Of a DNA stretch of 64,000 nucleotides, positions 47,379 to 59,891 are shown in pieces. This DNA comes from Echinometra lucunter (taxonomy: Eukaryota > Echinodermata > Echinoidea > Camarodonta > Echinometridae). Each line of letters starts with the position of its first letter. The stretch's first letter is position 1. The DNA is taken from the NCBI GenBank assembly GCA_029962745.1, contig CM057153.1:35977340-36041339 (forward strand). The letters are read 5' to 3'. Made by a program: the position numbers and the translations under genes. The notes beneath the pieces were generated by a model that saw nothing but the letters and a program-made list of their open reading frames with translations, was not told the origin of the DNA and did not search any database.

Positions 47379-48863
47379 AGGAGAATGCAATCTTGACATC
47401 AATGTGCTTCCAGTGAATGAAGAAGAACAAGAAGAATAAACAATGAAAGTTTGAGGAAAATCGGACAATCTGTTCAAGAGTTATGAACTTTGAAAGTTTA
47501 AGTAAATTCTTATTATGGGATCCTTGAATTGGCAACTTTGCCAGGATCTGTGATGTCAATGTAGACAACTATCCATTCATTTTTTACACAGAATTTAACA
47601 TTTTCTTTATTTTCAAGAAATATAAAATTTCTTTTGATTTATTGTTTGAATATGACCTGGCTATATCAATTCTGCAAGCATTTTGGGAAGAATTATGTTG
47701 ATTTCTGACTTGAAATTTCATATGAATCAATTTTTTGGAAAATTATGTACAAAATGAATTGAGAGTTGTCCACAATGACATCACAGATGCTGGCAAAGTT
47801 GCCAACTCAAGGATCCCCATAATAGGGATTTACTGAAACTTCCAAAATTTGTAACTCTTGAACAGATTGTCCAATTTTGCTCAACTTTCACTAGGCGCTT
47901 TCACACCTACCCGATAAGGAAAAATACCCGTAAATTACGAGAACTTGTTAAGGCCCCAAAATACCCGATAATTGTTCCGCGCTTTCACACCTACCCGAAG
48001 TCAGACTTCTTCGGGGTAAGTTCTCGAAGTTACGAGCATGCACAGAATGATTTATTTTGCAGAAAAGACGAGGCTCGCGCTTTTAAATTCGCTCAGCTAG
48101 CTCAGCTCTTGATAGCGCTAGCCAGTTAGCTCGATGCGATCATCGATACGTCTCTACATATTGATGTACACTTGCAGTCTGATAATCTCTCTTTAGAACT
48201 TTCAGTTTATTTTTTTATTTCGAAAGGTATCCTCTAACCCGAGGCTGGCAAGTCTTGCAGCGAGCATATCGTAGATAGTCCTATTTCTTTGGCTGGAGGA
48301 GGGCACTGCCGTGTACACCTCCTCCCTTCTCCATATCGCTATCAGCGATGATCATAGGATGACATATTACCGTATCGATATATCAGAATAAATCATAAAT
48401 AAAAAAAAACACGAAAGGGGAACAGAACTTTACTAAAACAATGATGTAGCTAGAAATGGACATAACAAATCTCAAATCCAGAATGTGCGGGTACACAAAG
48501 GATAACGACGTCCAATATGTACACACAGTACAGTACACGGTTCATGCGCCAGTGCTTGATGGAATAGAAGTTCTCGTAATTTGCTTTCACATTACAAAAA
48601 TCCCCGCGACCTTGGAGAAAGTACTCGTAATTTTGAGAAAGTACCTACTAATTTACGGGTATTTTCTTACGGGGATATTACTCATAATTTGGTTTCACAC
48701 TGGCAAAATACCTGGTATTTTCTGATCGGGGTAGAATACCCGATCTGAAAATACCAGGTATTTTTCCTGATCGGGTAGGTGTGAAAGCGCCTACTGTACT
48801 CTTCTTGATCATCTTTATTCACTATTGGGAGCACACTGATGCCTGGGTTGCATTCTCCTTTAA
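47379..48863. mobile_element. TTAA-type MITE interrupted by a 900-bp insertion
   Basis: AGGAGAATGC...TTCACT (47379-47892) and ACTGTACTCTTCTTG...GCATTCTCCTTTAA (48793-48863) are the two parts of the family found intact at 61951-62538. Without the insertion the length is about 585 bp, against 588 bp for the intact copy. The left TTAA has been lost. Confidence 0.85.
47893..48792. mobile_element. 900-bp insertion with AGGCGCTTTCACACCTACCC ends and ACT target duplication
   Basis: The 36-bp inverted ends differ at one base. ACT is duplicated at 47890-47892 and 48793-48795, and the intact MITE elsewhere shows a single ACT, which proves insertion. A 3-bp duplication fits PIF/Harbinger or CACTA-like elements. 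The start of the end motif recurs inside at about 47980. No transposase frame. The same element is at 55107-56000 in duplication copy 2. Confidence 0.8.
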
Positions 48864-50640
48864 AGTTGCTATTCATAGGTTTTGAATATGCTCGAATTTC
48901 ATATCAAAATAAAGTTTATGGTGCACAAATCACTATGAAACCGATTGAAACCTTTGAAAAGTAAATGGGAAACAAATATTGCCTGTCACAAATCGATACA
49001 ACGTACCCCCAATGTTGCCAGTGCATACATTGCCCAACTCGATGCGAGATCCGTGACGTCATCACATGGACAATAGCCTGTGATGCGGTGTGTTGTGAAT
49101 GTGGTGAATGTGATGTGTCATGTCCGAGTGAGTGATTAAAGTGATGTTTCTGCATTGTTTGGATGAATTCATCATTCTGTGAATGTTCTCAAAGTGTGTT
49201 TCAACCATTCCATTTAACATTATTCACATCATAATGTCGGAGAAATTCTACGAATTAACGATGACTTTTTGCAATTAGAAAGGGGAAAAAAATTCCATAA
49301 TAGAACAGTCTCCCTTGTACATGCTAAGTTACGGTTGTGGGGCATACATGTACCATTTAATTTTAGGGGTGTTATAATTCACGAAAGACGGAGGGATAGA
49401 CGGAATACTTCGTTTTCTTGAATTTAAAATTGTTTTCTTGGTGAATAGTTTGAACTTGTCTAAAGAAAATATGGAAATGGTAATCACCTTACTGCTAATC
49501 ACCTTACTGTTTTTTTCTTTTCTATTAAGTAGCTAATTTATATTTACATGTGCTTATAAGCTCAAGTTAACTTTTTCATACTCGGCATTTCAGTAGTCAA
49601 TTGTTTGTATGTAGTAGGTAGGTGAGGTGAAGTAGGTGAGGCGAAGGTGAGAGTAATTTGGCTTGTAATTCATTTAGGCCTTTGGTGATAGTCTTAGCTC
49701 AGTTATAATTTCGTATCTGGGTTATTTTCAATGTTTATTTGCTTGAAAATCATCATGACCTGCACTAAAAAATAAATCCTTGAAAAATATTTATCGAATG
49801 AAATTCCTTATCGAAATCACGTTTAATCAGAGTATTACAGGAAAAATCCCTTGATAAAGACTTGAAGCTACGCTATAATGCAATACAGTCATGTATGACG
49901 TTCATCTCTACACCCCGGCTCTACACTATCTGAGATCAGTGGTGACGTCCAGTCTCTGTATGCTAGCTAGCATTCCTATCATAATAAATATGAGATTTTT
50001 AGTAAAGAGGAATTTTGTAGATCAAGATAGTTTCTACAAGAAGCATCAATTTTCCTTAGACAACAATATTATCTAGGTAACTTTTACATACAATCATGAT
50101 TGTCAAGTGCGTCTCTTAATCAGTTCTGTCTCTGGAAATTTGATGCAACGTCGTTTCGGGACGTAGTTTGATGATTGCATCCCGGCCCGGGGCTTGGTTT
50201 TCTTTGTCATTTTCATGTCAATTTCCTACTTTAAATTCTGCTTTGACCAAAAAAGAAAAGAAAAATCGACTCAGCATTGAGGTAATGTAAATATTAAGCC
50301 ACTGCAGTTTTGCCTCCTCTCATAATAACAGTATTCAAAATCCATCAAAATTGCATTGCGATCATCTCAAAGCAAAATGTTTTATTACGTGCTTGCAAGC
50401 GCTAGCTCACCGCAGATCATCCATGTGCCTACGTCATCATTGGGGACCCGTTTCGCTGCAGCCACTTTCGGGTTCTGAGAATCAGAGGGGCGTTTTTGGA
50501 AAATGTGTTTTTAGATAATTTCTTGAAATCTACAGGAGCAATAATGAACACCATTGTCTTCTACAAAACGTCCCCGTTCCATTCATATATAATTAACCCT
50601 ATTCCATGATTTTCTTTGCATTTCACCTTTAAAGTTACTG
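48864..50640. other. AT-rich interior of the 3.5-kb inverted-repeat pair
   Basis: A CRE octamer lies at 49054-49061. GTAGGTGAGGCGAAGGTGAG-type words occur at about 49615-49651 and GACGTAGTTTGATG at about 50160. No coding frame with recognisable content. Confidence 0.35.
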
Positions 50641-50825
50641 AGATTACTGAATTAATTTGACTCGGAATGGTGTGGCGTCAACTGAGAATGGACTAAATTC
50701 AAGTCAAAGTGATTCCATTCCGAGTCAAATTAATTGGAAATCCGAGTCACTTTAACTTCGAATAGAATTTACTCCCAGCTGACTCCATTCTGAGTCAAAT
50801 TTGACTCTACAGAAATAAGAGTGTA

Positions 50826-52582
50826 GGAAGCGGAAAAGTAAGAGATAATATTATGATGCATACTTACAGTACTTCTTGTTGATAAGTTATGATATACCTG
50901 TTCTCATCCATACGATTCAATGTACATTTACTTGAGACCATCAGGTATATCTCTCTCATTAGATTAAAAAGCTTTCTGCCTTTGATGAAGACAGCTAACA
51001 TGTTTATATATAATTTCATTAATTTTCACGTAATTTATCACAGTACTCATTAATTGCGAGTGATTAAAACCCCATAGTAAATTGAAACTGTTTTGTGTCC
51101 GCCGTAATTTCACCTTGAGAAAAACACAAGCTTGTAGAATGAAAAAAGTGATGCTACATTGTTCTTTTATATAACCAAGATATGTTGATAAATAGTTACA
51201 CCTCCTGTGCAAAGTATGTATGACGTTCAATAATTGGCTTCCTCTAACCCCATTCACATTGTACATAGGGCTTTGACCTGGAGTGATCTAGCTTCCACAT
51301 ATGAGATGATATGGACAGGCTCAATCTGTCAGAAGCGAGGGCAAAATTATCGTGATTACTGCAGCTCCACCATAAAAACAGTGTGCTGAATAATGAGGAA
51401 AAATAACTCCTGATATCAATTGCTGTAGTTAAAAGCTGTTACCCCCCCCCCGAAAAAAAAAAAAGCTCTCAGGAATAGTTACTTTCTACATGTACCTGCT
51501 GGAGGGGGGGGGGGGGGGGGGCCGGGTCAAGCAGAGTAGGTGATGTCATATTTCCCAAGATAAAAAATCATTAATTCTGGTTTGAATTTTAACTATTATA
51601 CTTTACCTTCATGTAGATAAGGATTCACTGATTTATTTTATATGGTAATTTTAAGAAAAATTAATTGGCTAAATAACCTTGCCCTCTATCCATATATTTT
51701 AAATAGAAAATTAGAAGTTGAAATTCATCATGTGAAAAGCATTTAGCTCCCTTGGCATTTTTATGTTTTTTTTTTAATTCGATATTACAACGACATGATT
51801 TTTTTTTTGTTACAAATCTGGTAGGGTGTAGATGCTCGGAGTAGTGCTACAAAAAATCGTGAGCAATAATTAGGTTGCACTACTAACTGTAAAAATATCA
51901 ATTGCATGATTGATTTGCAGAGCTTTATGTTGCAGTCAAATGTATGTTTATTGCTGTACACATCCATGACCAGAAGAAGGCGTGTGTGAAATAGGTAGTT
52001 TTTTTTTGTTTTGCTGGTTAAACCTGTTGAATACTGAGCATGAGATATGCGGGCTGGGGTCTTATGGAAATGTGTGTTATAACTTAGATTCAAATAAATC
52101 TTACTCAACGGGGATTAAGGCATGGTGATGTAATTAGGGTGTCAATTGGGCCCAAAATCAGGAAAGGGTTATGTTTGTTGAGTTTGTTAAAATGAATTTA
52201 GAGTACTTGGTGTCCCTTTTCCATGGTTAGTCTGGACTTTGTACAGCGATCTCTCTTGAATGCAAAAAGAAAGGCCTTGTTTTATAGGGGATACTGTATG
52301 TCGGAGGAGTTAAACTTATTTTTATAGGGTATTAATTCTTTGGAGAAAAAGCATGGAAGAAAAAAAAAAGAGAAAAGGGTGTGATTTTGACCATAGGATA
52401 AAACTTTAGTGAATTAAGATGGGTTTTTAAATTATTTTTGAAAACCCATGGATGGTCACATACAGTACTTGTATTCTGACTAGCCTCCCTAGGATCAAAA
52501 TGAGTCTGCATACTGTAAAAGTGTTGTTCTCATAAGAATGATGAATTGGAAATTCTAGAGTTATAATGGAGTGAACGACCTA
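50826..52582. other. AT-rich sequence with C, A and G runs
   Basis: A C run followed by an A run lies at about 51441-51464 and a G run at about 51505-51522. The same places in copy 2 have different run lengths. No gene recognised. Confidence 0.4.
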
Positions 52583-52724
52583 TCATGAAGTTTGGGGGCA
52601 GAAAGGTCTGCCGATGTCAACGTGAACTAGACGTAGTGGTCTTGCCAATGCACCATTGCTGAAAATGGTTTTCTGAGCACGATGGGGCAGTTGGAGATTC
52701 ATGTCAAGAACATTTGCTTTAATA
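52583..52724 (-). pseudogene. Integrase-like retroelement relic, cut by the gap
   Basis: The minus-strand frame contains ARPLRLVHVDIGRPF, like the start of the retroelement integrase core (P-L-x-x-V-H-x-D-x-x-G-P). This is seen in Ty1/copia and Ty3/gypsy polyproteins. The frame stops six residues later. In copy 2 (59748-59891) a one-base difference breaks the frame and an in-frame stop lies upstream. The similarity is short and could be chance. Confidence 0.3.
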
Positions 52725-53224
52725 NNNNNNNNNNNNNNNNNNNNNNNNNNNNNNNNNNNNNNNNNNNNNNNNNNNNNNNNNNNNNNNNNNNNNNNNNNNN
52801 NNNNNNNNNNNNNNNNNNNNNNNNNNNNNNNNNNNNNNNNNNNNNNNNNNNNNNNNNNNNNNNNNNNNNNNNNNNNNNNNNNNNNNNNNNNNNNNNNNNN
52901 NNNNNNNNNNNNNNNNNNNNNNNNNNNNNNNNNNNNNNNNNNNNNNNNNNNNNNNNNNNNNNNNNNNNNNNNNNNNNNNNNNNNNNNNNNNNNNNNNNNN
53001 NNNNNNNNNNNNNNNNNNNNNNNNNNNNNNNNNNNNNNNNNNNNNNNNNNNNNNNNNNNNNNNNNNNNNNNNNNNNNNNNNNNNNNNNNNNNNNNNNNNN
53101 NNNNNNNNNNNNNNNNNNNNNNNNNNNNNNNNNNNNNNNNNNNNNNNNNNNNNNNNNNNNNNNNNNNNNNNNNNNNNNNNNNNNNNNNNNNNNNNNNNNN
53201 NNNNNNNNNNNNNNNNNNNNNNNN
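52725..53224. other. Assembly gap, 500 N
   Basis: Exactly 500 N, a round placeholder size. Reading frames drawn across it are meaningless. Confidence 1.
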
Positions 53225-56200
53225 AAAAAAATTCCGTGGCAAGAAGCATTTTTTTGCTCTTGGCAGCAAAAAGGTGTTGTTACCAATCAAATTCTCATAA
53301 AGCAATGCAATGTATGATGTGTTAATGGATTATTTATAAGACTGTGGAAATGTAAGGAAATCAGCTTCATTATTCAGCTTGTGTGCTTGATATCATCAGT
53401 AAAAAAGTCACCAAAGACTGATGCTTTATTTTGCCTTACATTAGGCCACTCAAGGCATTGATGCTGTGCGTATTCCTGGATGGATCGGATTCGTATTGAA
53501 TCAAGATTAGCTAGCGGTTAGGAGTTAGCCGGAAGCTCAGAAGCGAACATAGATATGTTTTCATTGGCCTGGATGGGATCGGACTGGTGTTGAATCAAGA
53601 TTACATGTAGCTGCATTCAGGATTAGCCTGAAAGCTTTAGAAACCAACACGATATATGTCCTCATTGGCCTGAAATGTCAAAAGTAGCTTGCTCATTCTA
53701 AAATCATCCTATCACAAATAGCCCCCTCGTTGAAGTGAAGATTGTAATTAGTGGGCTATTTCACAGCTGCGCAGGGAAGTTATCTTGGGCCTTATCCACG
53801 GACATCGTGGTCTAGTTGATGTGACTTAATCCCTTGATTTTGCCTAGTAGCAGTGTAATTTGTGATGACGACTCACTCGAGACATTTTTCTGGATACCGC
53901 CTCACCCTTCTGTTCAGACACAAAACGTTTATACCGGAACTCAATAAAGAAACAAAAAAATTCATTGTATAGCCTACTGACCGTTCAGACACACTTCCCG
54001 ACCTCTCAGAAGAAACATTATATAGATGCGCATGTTTGTACTGCGCATGTTGCCATGGCAAGGTCATGTCTCCTTCGACACGCTCAGTTAAGCCCCGCCC
54101 AGTTATACCGTTCTATGGTCGCCATACGTTCAGACACAATGGGCGTGATTCTTTATCGAGTTCTAGTCAAAAGGATGCTCAGACCCTAGTTTCATGATAC
54201 AACATTTCTTTGTATGTTGTTTGTTAGTCAGTGTTCAGACACACAAATCCATCGTACAGTTTTCCCTTTTCGGTATAGCTGTTACAGTTTTGGTATAGTT
54301 ATGCAACAAATTTTTTGTGTCTGAAGATGGGATGAATTGCTCAGGGAATGCTGGAATGGGTCTTGGCATTGGCTGTTGTGAAGGCCTTTTGAAAGGTTGT
54401 GAGGTGATATTGTGCAGAAACCTGTGATGCCACAGGTTGTAAATGCTGAAACATGGAGGTATGATGAAAACATTGTAAATTGTAATGTTATTGTAGCCAT
54501 GTTTTAGGTACATTAGGTACATGTACATGTACACTCTAATTTCTGTGGAGTAAATTTGACTTGGAATGGTGTCGGCTGAGAGTCAACTCTATTCCAAGTT
54601 GGAGGAGAATGCAATCTTGACATCAATGTGCTTCCAGTGAATGAAGAAGAACAAGAAGAATAAACAATGAAAGTTTGAGGAAAATCTGTTCAAGAGTTAT
54701 GAACTTTGAAAGTTTAAGTAAATTCTTATTATGGGATCCTTGAATTGGCAACTTTGCCAGGATCTGTGATGTCAATGTAGACAACTATCCATTCATTTTT
54801 TAACACGAATTTAACATTTTCTTTATTTTCAAGAAATATAAATTTCTTTTGATTTATTGTTTGAATATGACCTGGCTATATCAATTCTGTAAGCATTTTG
54901 GGAAGAATTATGTTGATTTCTGACTTGAAATTTCATATGAATCAATTTTTTTGGAAAATTATGTACAAATGAATTGAGAGTTGTCCACAATGACATCACA
55001 GATGCTGGCAAGTTGCCAACTCAAGGATCCCCATAATAGGGATTTACTGAAACTTCCAAAATTTGTAACTCTTGAACAGATTGTCCAATTTTGCTCAACT
55101 TTCACTAGGCGCTTTCACACCTACCCGATAAGGAAAAAATACCCGTAAATTACGAGAACTTGTTAAGGCCCCAAAATACCCGATAATTGTTCCGCGCTTT
55201 CACACCTACCCGAAGTCAGACTTCTTCGGGGTAAGTTCTCGAAGTTACGAGCATGCACAGAACGATTTATTTTGCAGAAAAGACGAGGCTCCGCTTTTAA
55301 ATTCGCTCAGCTAGCTCAGCTCTTGATAGCGCTAGCCAGTTAGCTCGATGCGATCATCGATACGTCTCTACATATTGATGTACACTTGCAGTCTGATAAT
55401 CTCTCTTTAGAACTTTCAGTTTATTTTTTTATTTCGAAAGGTATCCTCTAACCCGAGGCTGGCAAGTCTGCAGCGAGCATATCGTAGTAGTCCTATTTCT
55501 TTGGCTGGAGGAGGGCACTGCCGTGTACACCTCCTCCCTTCTCCATATCGCTATCAGCGATGATCATAGGATGACATATTACGTATCGATATATCAGAAT
55601 AAATCATAAATAAAAAAAACACGAAAGGGGAACAGAACTTTACTAAACAACGATTGTAGCTAGAAATGGACATAACAAATCTCAACTCCAGAATGTGCGG
55701 GTACACAAAGGATAACGACGTCCAATATGTACACACAGTACAGTACACGGTTCATGCGCCAGTGCTTGATGGAATAGAAGTTCTCGTAATTTGCTTTCAC
55801 ATTACAAAAAATCCCGCGACCTTGGAGAAGTACTCGTATTTTGAGAAAGTACCTACTAATTTACGGGTATTTTCTTACGGGGATATATATCATAATTGGT
55901 TTCACACTGGCAAAATACCCTGTATTTTCTGATCGGGGTAGAATACCCGATCTGAAAATACCAGGTATTTTTCCTGATCGGGTAGGTGGTGAAAGCGCCT
56001 ACTGTACTCTTCTTGATCATCTTTATTCACTATTGGGAGCACACTGATGCCTGGGTTGCGTTCTCCTTTAAGTTGCTATTCATAGGTTTTGAATATGCTC
56101 GAATTTCATATCAAAATAAAGTTTATGGTGCACAAATCACTATGAACCGATTGAAACCTTTGAAAGAAATGGAAACAAATATTGCCTGTCACAAATCGAT

Positions 56201-59200
56201 ACAACGTACCCCCAATGTTGCCAGTGCATACATGCCCAACTCGATGCGAGATCCGTGACGTCATCACATGGACAATAGCCTGTGATGCGGTTGTGTTGTG
56301 AATGTGGTGAATGTGATGTGTCATGTCCGAGTGAGTGATAAAGTGATGTTTCTGCATTGTTTGGATGAATTCATCATTCTGTGAATGTTCTCAAAGTGTG
56401 TTTCAACCATTCCATTTAACATTATTCACATCATAATGTCGGAGAAATTCTACGAATTAACGATGACTTTTGCAATTAGAAAGGGGAAAAAAATTCCATA
56501 ATAGAACAGTCTCCTTGTACATGCTAAGTTACGGTTGTGGGGCATACATGTACCATTTTAATTTTAGGGGGTTATAATTCACGAAAGACGGAGGGATAGA
56601 CGGAATACTTCGTTTCTTGAATTTTAAATTGTTTTCTTGGTGAATAGTTTGAACTTGTCTAAAGAAATATGGAAATGGTAATCACCTTACTGCTAATCAC
56701 CTTACTGTTTTTTTCTTTTCTATTAAGTAGCTAATTTATATTTACATGGCTTATAAGCTCAAGTTAACTTTTCATTACTCGGCCATGTTCAGTAGTCAAT
56801 TGTTTGTATGTAGTAGGAGGTGAGGTGAAGTAGGTGAGGCGAAGGTGAGATAATTGGCTTGTAATTCATTTAGCCTTTGGTGATAGTCTTAGCTCAGTTA
56901 TAATTTCGTATCTGGGTTATTTTCAATGTTTATTTGCTTGAAAATCATCATGACCTGCCACTAAAAAATAAATTCCTTGAAAAATATTTATCGAATGAAA
57001 TTCCTTATCGAAATCACGTTTAATCAGAGTATACGGAAAAAATCCCTTGATAAAGGACTGAAGATACGCTATAATGCAATACAGTCATGTATGACGTTCA
57101 TCTCTACACCCCGGCTCTACACTATCTGAGATCAGTGGTGACGTCCAGTCTCTGTATGCTAGCTAGCCATTCCTATCATAATAAATATGAGATTTTTAGT
57201 AAGAGGAATTTTGTAGATCAAGATAGTTTCTACAAGAAGCATCAATTTTCCTTAGACAACAATATTATCTAGGTAACTTTTACATACAATCATGATTTGT
57301 CAAGTGCGTCTCCTTAATCAGTTCTGTCTCTGAGAATTTGATGCAACGTCGTTTCGGGACGTAGTTTGATGATTGCATCCCGGCCGGGCTTGGTTTTCTT
57401 TGTCATTTTCATGTCAATTTCCTACTTTAAATTCTGCTTTGACCAAAAAAGAAAAGAAAATCGACTCAGCATTGAGGTAATGTAAATATTAAGCCACTGC
57501 AGTTTTGCCTCCTCTCATAATAACAGTATTCAAAATCCATCAAAATTGCATGCGATCATCTCAAAGCAAAATGTTTTATTACGTGCTTGCAAGCGCTAGC
57601 TCGCCGCAGATCATCCATGTGCCTACGTCATCATTGGGGACCCATTTCGCTCACAGCCACTTTCGGGTTCTGAGAATCAGAGGGGCGTTTTTGGAAAATG
57701 TGTTTTTAGATAATTTCTTGAAATCTACAGGAGCAATAATGAACACCATTGTCTTCTACAAACGTCCCCGTTTCCATTCATATATAATTAACCCTATTCC
57801 ATGATTTTCTTTGCATTTCACCTTTAAAGTTACTGAGATTACTGAATTTATTTGACTCGGAATGGTGTGGCGTCAACTGAGAATGGACTAAATTCAAGTC
57901 AAAGTGATTCCATTCCGAGTCAAATTAATTTGGAAATCCGAGTCACTTTAACTTCGAATAGAATTTACTCCCAGCTGACTCCATTCTGAGTCAAATTTGA
58001 CTCTACAGAAATAAGAGTGTAGGAAGCGGAAAAGTAAGAGATAATATTCATGATGCATACTTACAGTACTTCTGTTGATAAGTTACTGATATACCTGTTC
58101 TGGTCCATACGATTCAATGTACATGTACTTGAGACCATCAGTTATATCTCTCTCATTAGATTAAAAGCTTCTGCCTTTGATGAAGACAGTAACATATTTA
58201 TATAATTTCATTAATTTTCACACAATTTATCACAGTACTCATTAATTGCGAGTGATAAAACCCATTAGTGAATTGAATTTGTTTTGTGTCCGCCGTAATT
58301 TCACCTTGAGAAACACAAGCTTGTAGAATGAAAAAGTGATGCTACATTGTTCTTTTATATAACCAAGATATGTTGATAAATAGTTACACCTCTGTGCAAA
58401 GTAATGTATGCCGTTGAATAATTGGCTTCCTATACCCCATTCACACTGTACATAGGGCTTTGACCTGGAGCTGAACTTCCAAATATGAGATTAAATGACA
58501 GGCTCAATCCAGTCAGAAGCAGGGCAAAATTATCGTGATTACTGCAGTCTCACATAAAAAAAGTGTGCTGAATAAGAGAAAAATAAATCCTGATATCAAT
58601 TGTTGTAGTTAAAAGCTTTACCCCCCCCCCCCAAAAAAGCTTGGGAATAGTTACTTTTTACATGTACCTGCTGGAGGGGGGGGGGGGGGGGTCAAGCAGA
58701 GTAGGTGATGTCATTTTTCCCAAGATAAAAACTCATTAATTCTGGTTTGAATTTTAACTATTATACTTCACCTTCATGTAGATAAGGATTCACATGATTT
58801 ATTTTATATGGTAATTTTAAGAAAAAATTAATTGGCTAAATAACCTTGCCCTCTATCCATATATTTTAAATAGAAAATGAGAAGTTGAAATTCATCATGT
58901 GAAAAGCATTTAGCTCTTTGGCATTTTATGTTTTTTTTTAATTCGATATTACAACGACATGATTTTTTGTTACAAATCCTGGTAGGGTTGTAGATGCCCG
59001 GACTCGTGCTACAAAAAATAGTGAGCAATTAATTAGTTTGCACTACTAACTGTAAAATATCAATTGCATGATTGATTGCAGAGCTTGATGTTGCAGTCAA
59101 ATGTATGTTTATTGCTGTATACATCCATGACCAGAAGAAGGCGTGAAATAGGGTAGTTTTTTTGCTGGTTAACCTGTTGAATACTGAGCATGAGATAATG

Positions 59201-59891
59201 CAGGCTGGGGTCTTATGGAAAATGTGTGTTATAACTTATATTCAAATCAAATCTTACTCAACGGGATAAGGCATGTGATGTAATTAGGGTGTCACTTGGG
59301 CCCAAAATCAGGAAAGGGGTATGTTTGTTGAGTTTGTTAAAATGAATTTAGAGTACTGGTGTCCCTTTTCCCATGGTTAGTCTGGACTTTGTGCGCAGGC
59401 TCAAATTGCACAAATCTCTTCTGAATGCAAAAAGAAAGGCCTTGTTTTATAGGGGATACTGTATGTCGGAGGAGTTCAACTTATTTTTATAGGGTATTAA
59501 TTCTTTGGAGAAAAAGCATGGAAGAAAAAAAAAGAGAAAAGGGTGTGATTTTGACCATAGGATAAAACTTTAGTGAATTAAGATGGGTTTTTTAATTATT
59601 TTTGAAAACCCATGGATGGTCACATACAGTACTTGTATTCTGATTAGCCTCCCTAGGATCAAAATGAGTCTGCATACTGTAAAAGTGTTGTTCTCATTAA
59701 GAATGATGAATTGGAAATTCTGGAGTTATAATGGAGTGAACGACCTATCATGAAGTTTGGGGGCAGAAAAGGTCTGCCGATGTCAACGTGAGCTAGACGT
59801 AGTGGTCTTGCCAATGCACCATTGCTGAAAATGGTTTTCTGAGCACGATGGGGCAGTTTGGAGATTCATGTCAAGAACATTTGCTTTAATA
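53225..59891. repeat. Large direct duplication, copy 2 (6.7 kb)
   Basis: It begins at the first base after the gap and repeats 45985-52724. It is 73 bp shorter overall, with many missing single bases. Local replacements occur, for example at about 58480-58500 and 59390-59415. It carries second copies of the 900-bp insertion (55107-56000), the CRE octamer (56256-56263), the 3.5-kb inverted ends (about 54530 and 58021) and the integrase-like relic (59748-59891). Confidence 0.95.

Larger units (their letters stand above)
47305..50825. mobile_element. Inverted-repeat pair spanning 3.5 kb (composite element)
   Basis: TACACTCTAATTTCTGTGGA with the next 35 bp on the left matches the inverse of 50771-50825 on the right (TACACTCTTATTTCTGTAGA). 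The right side also carries a local palindrome (TTGACTCGGAATGG/CCATTCCGAGTCAA at 50660-50733). It encloses a split TTAA MITE. No transposase is seen. Two separate MITE halves are the alternative. Confidence 0.55.
45985..52724. repeat. Large direct duplication, copy 1 (6.7 kb)
   Basis: From AAAAAATTCCGTGGCAAGAA to GAACATTTGCTTTAATA the sequence recurs at 53225-59891 in the same order and orientation. The copy ends exactly at the first N of the gap. Differences are chiefly single-base indels, with more substitutions towards the right end. Confidence 0.95.

Noticed and set aside
52583..53317. Frames of up to 240 codons around 53 kb
   Set aside because: They are mostly N translated as X across the assembly gap. 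Only the short integrase-like end is kept, as a low-confidence relic.
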